A stretch of DNA of 64,000 bases from NCBI GenBank assembly GCA_049324575.1, contig JBMONI010000024.1, positions 1 to 64,000 on the forward strand. The letters run 5' to 3'. This stretch comes from JBMONI01 sp049324575 (lineage in GTDB: Bacteria > Omnitrophota > Omnitrophia > Omnitrophales > Aquincolibacteriaceae). A program made the translations under genes and the position numbers. Positions 53,819 through 61,002 of this stretch are shown one piece after another (the stretch's first letter is position 1; each line of letters starts with the position of its first letter). A model generated the notes under the pieces. It saw only the letters and a list, made by a program, of their open reading frames with translations. It searched no databases and had not been told where the DNA came from.

Positions 53819-56800
53819 TCACGTTTGGAGGTTTCGAGATCCATCCGTTTGTACGGCATAACGGAAAGTCGTCGAGGTCGTCGCAAATCCGTCGTCCGTA
53901 TGCCCGGTGATCTGCACTTTCCCGTAATACCCCTCCTGCGTGATAAAAACGTGAGTGGCTCCATTTGTCGAAGCGTCGACCGGACCGTTCCCGTATCCCC
54001 CCGAGGGCGCCTCCGTCAGCGCATCGTAGCTCTGAACGCTGGCCTGGATCTGGGCACCTCCGTTGGTCCAGAATATATTCGTCTCGAGGTAGATATCCGC
54101 TGCCCCGCTACCGTCCATAACCGCACCCGTTGAAAAGTCGAATCCGTCCTGGACCCCCGTATGCCCGGGGATATCATTCATCGTCGCAGTTCCCGTCCGG
54201 GGAGGCGTGGCCGGCCCCGTCGTCCCGACGCCCCCATCATCCAAAGTCTCTGAAGCTCCCGGCTGGACCGGATTTCTTTGATTCTTGGCTTCGCGGATAT
54301 CGTCAATCACCGTCGAGCTTTGTCCGCTCGATTCCGCGATCTCTGGTGAAAGCGTCGCATAAAGGAGATTCCCCCGGAGATTCTTGATCCGCATCGCCCC
54401 GTCTTCCATCACGAACATCATGGTCGTGCGTCCGGTCGTTTTCTGCTCCTGTCCGGTCTTGCGCGGGACCTGGCTCTTGTCCCACTTGGTCTCGGCCACA
54501 TACATATCACCCCGTTTTTCAACGCGGTCGATATAGATCTTCAAACGGATATCGGTAAAAAGCTCGAAATCAAAACGAACCCCTTCCTCGAGGAAAACCC
54601 GGTTCCCGATGAAATCCCGCGAGATAAAAGCCGCGAACCCCGTGGCATCCTGGCGCTCATAGGCGCCGGCCATATCAATAACTGTTTTCTTGAGCATGTC
54701 CGAATAGTTGAGGTCCCGGTAAATAATGCTCGTGATATTCGGGAAGAAAACAAGCTCGAATTCTTTCATCAGTTTAGTCTTGATGCGAAGCTTCGGCTCG
54801 ATCTTCGAGCCCGGCATCGGAGCGATCTCGATCTGGACCGCTTGCTGAACAGGAACTTCTCTCCAAGTGCGCCCGTTATCCGAGGAGAAGAGCATTTTCT
54901 CGATCCCGTCGATATGCGAAAGCCACCCCGTCAGAAGGATCTTCCCCTCCCGTAATTGCTCCGGCAAAAGCACCACTTCGCCGTAGGCGCTCCGAAGATC
55001 ATACGAATTGACCCGGGGATCGGTGAGACGGTAATCCGAAAAAAGTTTCTCTTGGCTTCTCTTTTCCATTTCAGCGTTCACTTCGTCTTCCACCTGTTGA
55101 ATGACCTTGTAGGAATCGTCCCCGCCGAGCCCCGCCATGGCTTTTTTGACTTTTTCCGGGAGCGGATGATCGGGGATCCCGTACCCCGTCCCCCCTGCTC
55201 CATAATAGTCCTTCTTCGCCTTCTCAAGGGCAGCCAGGACCGGCCCCAAATCCGCGTCTTTTTTATGGTCGGTCCAAAACTGACGAAGCGCGTTTACAAC
55301 GGCGCCTCGCCCGCCATCCCGATTATTCGCCGCGTTGAGGATCTCCTGATCCGCCTGCTCCATCTCCTGCAAAGCCTTTTTCATCTCTTCAAGGGCTTTG
55401 GCCGCTTTCTTGAATTTGATGGCCGTCTCCTCCTGGTTCGCGCGGGCGGAATAAACCTGCATCTCAAAACCGCTCAGATCCGGCATGGTGAATTCCGGAA
55501 TCTTCCGGTCCGTGAAATACTCCGCTAAATAATCATAGTAATCGTCGAAAGCCTGCCCGTAACTTTTGTAAGCCGCTTTGAGAGCCGCAATCGCCTGCTC
55601 AAGCGCGGCGGGATCGATCTGGACCGCGGCCTGTTTCTGTCCCTGGTACTTCCCCTCTAATTCTTTCAATTCCTTTCCGAAAGCTTCGGTGTCGCGCATT
55701 AACCGCTGGGCGGCAAGGCCCGGATTCGCACCCCGGAGAAATTGCCAGGGCTGAAAGAAGACATCGTACAAGTACAGAATATCGTAAACGCTTTTCGGTA
55801 CTTCAGCGCTTTGGCTCAGTTCCGTTAAAAGTTTATTGACTTCCGTTTGCCTGGAAACCACGGCTGCTTTTTTCCCCAAAGCGGCTTCATAAAGAGACAG
55901 GGCCTTGTCGATCGAGAAATCCGTCGCCTTGGGATATTTTCTGAGAAACGCCACGGCAGGATTCTGGTCAAGGCTGTTCAAGTTACTCCGCACACCTTCG
56001 GGATTCGCTTCGTAGATGCTCTTGATCATACGGTCCAGATCAGGGTCCTCGACCAAACGTTCTTTTCCGCACTGAACGGTCGAGTAGTAACCGCAGATAT
56101 CCTTCCAGCCCAAACGGAGATCCCCGCCCGTTTTGATCTCATCATAGACCCTGACCCGCTCCTCCCACACAAATTGAGGGAATTCCCAAGTAAAATCAGC
56201 CTCCCCCAAGGCTTCTTCGATTTTCTCCCGGTTGACCCCCTTTAAAAGGGACTGATATTGAACAAGCGCCGACGCAGCCTCCTTGTTTTTAGCGTCGTCA
56301 TAAGCAGGTTCCTCATTCCCGGCCGGAATCTTTTCAGGAATATCGGGCAAAGGAGCGATCCCTTGGAAATAAGGAAGTGAAGCCACTTTTTCCAAAACCC
56401 CGGAAAGCTCTTTCGCCTGGGTCTCCCACCGAAGAGCCCAGCTCAAGGCCGGCCCGAGGTCATCTTTCACTATCTGAAGCCGGTCAAGATGATCCTGTTC
56501 GATCTTTTTATAAAGCTGTTTGACCAGCCCCGCCCGGAATTCAGCATAACTCCGGTAAGCGGCATTGACCGTGTTCTCGAAACAAGCCTGCAAAGCCTCA
56601 GTGTTCGCTTTGGAGATCGCAGCAACCCGGGCCTGACAAGCGCTGTATGCGGCGCTATTGAAAGGTTTGGCGTGCCAGATCCTTTGGCATTCGTCACTTG
56701 CCGCCATATACACCTTGCTTTGCTCCTTGCTAAGATTGGTGCAAGGCTCCGAGGTTTTGGCATTGCTTAACGCCCAGGCATCGGGCAATATCAGACCGGA

Positions 56801-58447
56801 CACGGGCATTTTGCCCGAAAGGACCATGTCGAATATCTTCTGTTCCATACCCTGGACTTCACTGATACTCATTCCAGCTTTCTGGGCTTCTTCGCTTTTC
56901 AGATCCTCCTTATAGTCCTCGACAAAAGTGATGACTTCATCGGGCCTCCTGTCTTCATAAACCTCCCGCGTCGCCTGGACCACGGAGTCAGCCGCTTTAG
57001 GCGGCGGAGTCCCGGCCGCCATCGTCCGGCCGCCCGAGAACCATTTGGCATTCACATATTCGTCCTCAGTATCGATCATATCATCCTGATTTTCTTTGTA
57101 GTATTTCCGCCATCCCTGGCAGGCCTCGTTAGCGCTTTTTACGGCATTTTTGAAGGTGTCCGCATTCATCCATGCCTGCACCACATCCTTCAGCACGAGA
57201 TCCCAGACTTTCTTGACAATGTCCCCGGTTTTTTTCATCTTGTCGAGCTTTTGCTGGGCCGAGGCTCGGATCGCACCGGAATCCGCCTGCGCCCGTTTTT
57301 CCCAGAAGTTCTGGATAACCTCCCGTTCATTGACGGGGGCGTTGGCGGGCAGGCTCGCAAGTTCGGTTTTCATATAACCGTACATCAATTTGTCAGACTT
57401 CCCGATCAAGACCTGGGCCTCCCCCTGAACCACTCCCTGGATCGTTCCCTCGATCGCCTTCTGGGCTGCGGCATCCTTGGTTTTATTGATCACAAGCGCC
57501 TGAAAGCCCGACTCGCTCCCGAAAAGAATGGAAAAAACGAGATCGTCGGTGATCTTGGGAGTCAGGGCGCTGCCGCCAGCCATTTTCGCGAGATGATCCG
57601 CCATAGCCGTTTTAATCATGGGCTTGACCAGGTCCACAAGCGGGCTGATGATGTCGCCGTCAGCCAGACTCATAGCGTAGTCGACCAGTTTCGCGAGGTC
57701 CACATTCGCGATCACCTGCTCGATATAGCGGCCCATGTATTCACCCCAGAACATGGTCGAAGCGGGCAAGTTCTGTTTTTCAGCCTTATAGACACGGACC
57801 ATAAAGCGCATGTTCTTTTTGACGAGCTCCGCCCGCGCGTTTAATTTCGAAAGCCGCTCCGTCAGCTCCTGCTGGAACGCCTGGATCTCGGGAGCGGCGT
57901 CTCCGCTATCGAGCTTATGCTGGATCTCAGTCAAGGCTTTGCGGATGGCTTCCGATTCTTCGATGATCTTTCGCGCCTCCGCGCTCAGATTCGAGTTGAG
58001 GTTCTCAACGTTCTGCCAGCTATCGCCAAAAATATCTTCGTGGCTCGCTCCGAAGATCCATTGACCGGCGTTCGCGACACTGGACAAAGCGACCGCTGCC
58101 GCCGAAAGCACGGTGGATTCTTTTGCGGCATCATCCAGCATGGCCTTCCAGCTCGAAGAGGCACGCGCATCCCGAAGCGCGAGGTCGAGGTTGCTGAGGA
58201 TGCCACGCTCTTTTTGGATATTTGCGCTCAAAACCTGGGTCTTTGCATAGACATCCGGAGAAGGATTGGCTGCGAATTGCGTGTAGAGAGCTTTGAGTTC
58301 GGCCTTATGTTGGGCGATCCTGTCTTTGGTGAACTGGATCTGCTGAAGCACGAGGTCTTCCTGAGGAGAAGCCGCAAGACCCTGACCCGTGATCCCTGCG
58401 GTCATGAGAAAGCTGATGCAGAACCCTACGAACGTTTTTTTTAACAT
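53819..58447 (-). CDS. exported giant helical protein with shared C-terminal module (paralogue G3)
   Basis: 1,542 residues from the ATG at 58447, where a clear signal peptide starts (KKTFVGFCISFLMTAG, cleavage near GLA-ASP); the frame is open to 58612 but without a signal sequence. The body (about 30-1130) is helical with coiled segments and several cysteines; there is no Gly-rich linker. The module begins near 1139 (YRLTDPRVNSYDLRSAYGEV), with Asp-box SSDNGRTW near 1186, an NTF2-like domain at about 1241-1362, and a last domain ending VQTDGSRNLQT. It is preceded by the lipoprotein gene and followed by G2 after 75 bp. Confidence 0.85.
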   Translation of the reverse strand: MLKKTFVGFCISFLMTAGITGQGLAASPQEDLVLQQIQFTKDRIAQHKAELKALYTQFAANPSPDVYAKTQVLSANIQKERGILSNLDLALRDARASSSWKAMLDDAAKESTVLSAAAVALSSVANAGQWIFGASHEDIFGDSWQNVENLNSNLSAEARKIIEESEAIRKALTEIQHKLDSGDAAPEIQAFQQELTERLSKLNARAELVKKNMRFMVRVYKAEKQNLPASTMFWGEYMGRYIEQVIANVDLAKLVDYAMSLADGDIISPLVDLVKPMIKTAMADHLAKMAGGSALTPKITDDLVFSILFGSESGFQALVINKTKDAAAQKAIEGTIQGVVQGEAQVLIGKSDKLMYGYMKTELASLPANAPVNEREVIQNFWEKRAQADSGAIRASAQQKLDKMKKTGDIVKKVWDLVLKDVVQAWMNADTFKNAVKSANEACQGWRKYYKENQDDMIDTEDEYVNAKWFSGGRTMAAGTPPPKAADSVVQATREVYEDRRPDEVITFVEDYKEDLKSEEAQKAGMSISEVQGMEQKIFDMVLSGKMPVSGLILPDAWALSNAKTSEPCTNLSKEQSKVYMAASDECQRIWHAKPFNSAAYSACQARVAAISKANTEALQACFENTVNAAYRSYAEFRAGLVKQLYKKIEQDHLDRLQIVKDDLGPALSWALRWETQAKELSGVLEKVASLPYFQGIAPLPDIPEKIPAGNEEPAYDDAKNKEAASALVQYQSLLKGVNREKIEEALGEADFTWEFPQFVWEERVRVYDEIKTGGDLRLGWKDICGYYSTVQCGKERLVEDPDLDRMIKSIYEANPEGVRSNLNSLDQNPAVAFLRKYPKATDFSIDKALSLYEAALGKKAAVVSRQTEVNKLLTELSQSAEVPKSVYDILYLYDVFFQPWQFLRGANPGLAAQRLMRDTEAFGKELKELEGKYQGQKQAAVQIDPAALEQAIAALKAAYKSYGQAFDDYYDYLAEYFTDRKIPEFTMPDLSGFEMQVYSARANQEETAIKFKKAAKALEEMKKALQEMEQADQEILNAANNRDGGRGAVVNALRQFWTDHKKDADLGPVLAALEKAKKDYYGAGGTGYGIPDHPLPEKVKKAMAGLGGDDSYKVIQQVEDEVNAEMEKRSQEKLFSDYRLTDPRVNSYDLRSAYGEVVLLPEQLREGKILLTGWLSHIDGIEKMLFSSDNGRTWREVPVQQAVQIEIAPMPGSKIEPKLRIKTKLMKEFELVFFPNITSIIYRDLNYSDMLKKTVIDMAGAYERQDATGFAAFISRDFIGNRVFLEEGVRFDFELFTDIRLKIYIDRVEKRGDMYVAETKWDKSQVPRKTGQEQKTTGRTTMMFVMEDGAMRIKNLRGNLLYATLSPEIAESSGQSSTVIDDIREAKNQRNPVQPGASETLDDGGVGTTGPATPPRTGTATMNDIPGHTGVQDGFDFSTGAVMDGSGAADIYLETNIFWTNGGAQIQASVQSYDALTEAPSGGYGNGPVDASTNGATHVFITQEGYYGKVQITGHTDDGFATTSTTFRYAVQTDGSRNLQT
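54230..55032 (-). repeat. C-terminal surface module, copy in G3
   Basis: Third copy of the 268-codon module, also carrying the DxGGVG linker end. It is slightly more diverged from the G1/G2 pair. Confidence 0.85.
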
Positions 58448-58569
58448 GGCATTCCGAGAAAGCCTCACGGATAAAATACCGGATCCTTCCTGCTTGCACC
58501 GCCAACACCGGGGATCCGGCTCAAGGGGATCGGCGCCGCGGAAGGCGGAGAAATCCACGGGTCCCGATC

Positions 58570-59025
58570 TTATGAAAAAGGACTTTCTCCGCGCACCTGA
58601 TAGAGCCTCCAACGGTCCTGCTCACGCGCAAAAATAAGGTCGGCGTTTCCTTCCGTCAACTGCAATTGCCCGGTCGCCCGGATCGTGGATTTTTTCTTCC
58701 AATCAATGCTTGCGACCAGACGGTCTCCCTGGAAAAAAGCGCGGTCGATGAAAAATTTAAGCTCCGCAACCGAGCGGGCACGAAAATAACTGTCTTCCGC
58801 CTGCCGGACAAAAGCAAGCCGGTCCGGAATAAAGTTCGGCGACACCTGTTCGGTCAACTCCGCTCGGTCAAAAATGCGGTAATACCTGAAAAGCGATCCG
58901 ACCGCAAGCTGAGCGGCCGCATGGGCGTTCGGATCGAAGGCCGGAGAGGCCCCCACATTGTCCATGGTCGATTTACATCCGCTGAACAAAAGGCAAAGGA
59001 TCAGAATAGTGGATCTAAGGAGCAT
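58570..59025 (-). CDS. lipoprotein with an NTF2-like domain related to the giant-protein module
   Basis: 151 residues. The signal segment ILILCLLFSGC ends in a lipobox-like LFSG-C, with Phe at -3 (less usual). The mature part has YYRIFDRAELTEQVSPNFI, RSVAELKFFIDRAFFQGDRL and then NADLIFAREQDRWRLYQVRG. These line up in order with the NTF2-like segment of the three giant proteins (AYERQDATGFAAFISRDFI, TDIRLKIYIDRVEKRGDMY, TMMFVMEDGAMRIKNLRG). The start overlaps the beta-barrel gene stop by 1 nt (TGATG), so the two are translationally coupled. It is probably anchored in the outer membrane beside the barrel. Confidence 0.8.
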   Translation of the reverse strand: MLLRSTILILCLLFSGCKSTMDNVGASPAFDPNAHAAAQLAVGSLFRYYRIFDRAELTEQVSPNFIPDRLAFVRQAEDSYFRARSVAELKFFIDRAFFQGDRLVASIDWKKKSTIRATGQLQLTEGNADLIFAREQDRWRLYQVRGESPFS

Positions 59026-60785
59026 CAGAATGGGCTGGCGAATTTGGTGATGACACGCGATTCATTGTAATCTTGTGTGAAATCTTCATGGTTGTAGATA
59101 TTCCGCTCGTACCGGACCGTAATGCGCGATCCCCGTTTTTTGTTCACGAGGAGATCCGTCTCAAAAAAATTGCGGGTATTCAGCGAATCGCCATTCGGGG
59201 CCACGCTGTTTTGGTTTACCAGGTTATAACCGGCCCGCAAAGTGAGTCGCGTATGGAGGTCGTATTGGGTATTGAGGGAAAGCGTTCCGCTCAGGTCATT
59301 GTCATCATCGGTCTTGGTATTACGGATGTCCACGGCATAATCACCCGAAAAATACCAACGCCGGCCGAAGACTATCGTGTCCCGGGACCCGGAAAACCCG
59401 AACCGGTTGAAATAATCACTGCTCGCCTTGCTGTTGCCCTCATCTTCATAGGCGCGGTATTCATATCGCCCTGACACCGTCGTATTCCAGATCCGGTCGT
59501 TCACCGAAGTCCCCAGGGTCGTGGTGTAGGCCTCCACACTGTTCTGGGGATTGTCCGAGCCTCTCTGAAAATAATTCCAGTAATTGCGCAGTGAAAAGTC
59601 CCGTCTTGAATCAAAAGGCCGCAGGGTCAAGGTAATGTATTTCTCGTCATTTTCGGTCTGATAAGCCCGCGCACTGTGCTCCAAATGATCGCGATACCAG
59701 TTCTCGACCAAAGAAAGCGTCAGTTTATCGAAAGGCGTAATATCCACCGAGAATTGATGCTGAAGCTTGTCCGGGCTGGCGGAGCCGACATCGGTGTAAA
59801 AACCCGGCTGGACCCAATAATACAAATATTTGAAGGTCACCCATTTCGTCGTGAATTGAGGCTGGAGGCGGAAGGCGGTCCCGTAAATACTCTGATGGTC
59901 GGAATAACGGGTCGAATCTTCGTCAGCCTGGTAACGGCTGCGCGCGACCTCATAGACCATCGTGAAATACTTTTTCATCACGACCTCGCCCAGAAGCCCA
60001 ACAACCGTGTTCTCGAGATCCTGGGTCACCGTCCCGGAAGGCGCAAGACGCCATCCGTTGGAACTATCGTCCTGATTGGTCACCGCCTGAGCGGCCAAAC
60101 GGACCAAAGAGAACCACCAGAAATCCCGGAGGAGCGAAAGATCGAGCTGTCCGCCGGCCACATGCCGTTCATACCGGGCCGTAGTGATATCTTCCTTTTG
60201 GCTTCGGGCTGCGACAGCTTTGATCTTCTGTCCTTTGAGCGGTTCGATCTGGGCCTGAAAGCCTTCCAGTGATGCCCCTAAGGTGAATTGGCTGAACTCC
60301 GAATAAAAGTCCCCGAACTCGACACGGTTCCTGTCGTTATAAATAGCGATGTTCAGGTCTTTCAGGCGCACATCCCGTCTTTTTTCGATCTGACGGTCAT
60401 CGGTTTTCCGCATGAAAGCGCGAGACTCGATCTTGTAACCCGCCCAAAGCCTCTCCCACGCCTGAAGATTGATCTCCTGGAGGTAATCCCATCCGCGCTC
60501 GAGGAAGGACTTCGAGATGTTCCCGCTGGTATCCTGCCAGGTCATCTGGCTCAAAATCGTTCCGCTGAGCTGCCCCGAGCGATTGGGCTGGTAGCTGCCG
60601 TAATCCTTAAAATTCACAAAGTCTTTGAGTCTTTGTTGAAAATTCGCGGGCGGGACTTCTTCTCCCCCCTGCGAACCGGAATCCGAGGAACCCAGATAAT
60701 AGACTTCGGCCGCAAAAGCGGGAAAGAAAGAAAAAATGGAAACTAAAACGAGGGAAGCGAAAAAAACAACGAAATATTTCTTCAT
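59025..60785 (-). CDS. outer-membrane beta-barrel protein, unknown
   Basis: 586 residues from the ATG at 60785. The signal peptide VVFFASLVLVSIFSFFPAFA is followed by a mature protein rich in aromatic and charged alternating strands (for example LQHQFSVDITPFDKLTLSLV), with the C-terminal Phe expected of a BAM-recognised barrel. No domain family is recognised; it looks like an alginate-export or TonB-independent type barrel of about 20 or more strands. The open frame to 61088 overlaps the ATPase gene and has no signal peptide, so it is rejected as the start. It probably acts with the coupled lipoprotein and the three giants. Confidence 0.82.
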   Translation of the reverse strand: MKKYFVVFFASLVLVSIFSFFPAFAAEVYYLGSSDSGSQGGEEVPPANFQQRLKDFVNFKDYGSYQPNRSGQLSGTILSQMTWQDTSGNISKSFLERGWDYLQEINLQAWERLWAGYKIESRAFMRKTDDRQIEKRRDVRLKDLNIAIYNDRNRVEFGDFYSEFSQFTLGASLEGFQAQIEPLKGQKIKAVAARSQKEDITTARYERHVAGGQLDLSLLRDFWWFSLVRLAAQAVTNQDDSSNGWRLAPSGTVTQDLENTVVGLLGEVVMKKYFTMVYEVARSRYQADEDSTRYSDHQSIYGTAFRLQPQFTTKWVTFKYLYYWVQPGFYTDVGSASPDKLQHQFSVDITPFDKLTLSLVENWYRDHLEHSARAYQTENDEKYITLTLRPFDSRRDFSLRNYWNYFQRGSDNPQNSVEAYTTTLGTSVNDRIWNTTVSGRYEYRAYEDEGNSKASSDYFNRFGFSGSRDTIVFGRRWYFSGDYAVDIRNTKTDDDNDLSGTLSLNTQYDLHTRLTLRAGYNLVNQNSVAPNGDSLNTRNFFETDLLVNKKRGSRITVRYERNIYNHEDFTQDYNESRVITKFASPF

Positions 60786-61002
60786 TAAAAAATCGAACGC
60801 CTTTCCGATAATGAGGTGTCGATTCAAGTTAGGGTGAAAGAAATATATCGTAGTGGGTCCTAAAAATCCACTTAAAAATAAATTGAGGCTATTTGGGAAA
60901 AAGGATTTTTTAACTCCCGGAGACGGTACATGAACCAGCCCTTCGGGGATAGCCCGGTGTTTCCCAAAGATTTCCCGGATCGCCTTTGCCGGGGCAAGCA
61001 GG
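60786..61002 (-). other. 217-bp leader between the ATPase and beta-barrel genes
   Basis: On the minus strand this region holds short GC-rich stem candidates (CGGGCTATCCCCG and CTCCGGGAG), then an AT-rich part with TATATT as a plausible -10 and a short inverted AGTGG/CCACT pair. A weak -35 TGGATT lies 17 bp before TATATT. I do not recognise a named riboswitch. Confidence 0.4.

Noticed and set aside
60786..61002. Riboswitch (c-di-GMP or c-di-AMP type) in the leader of the beta-barrel gene
   Set aside because: Short stems are present but the conserved core words of these classes are absent.
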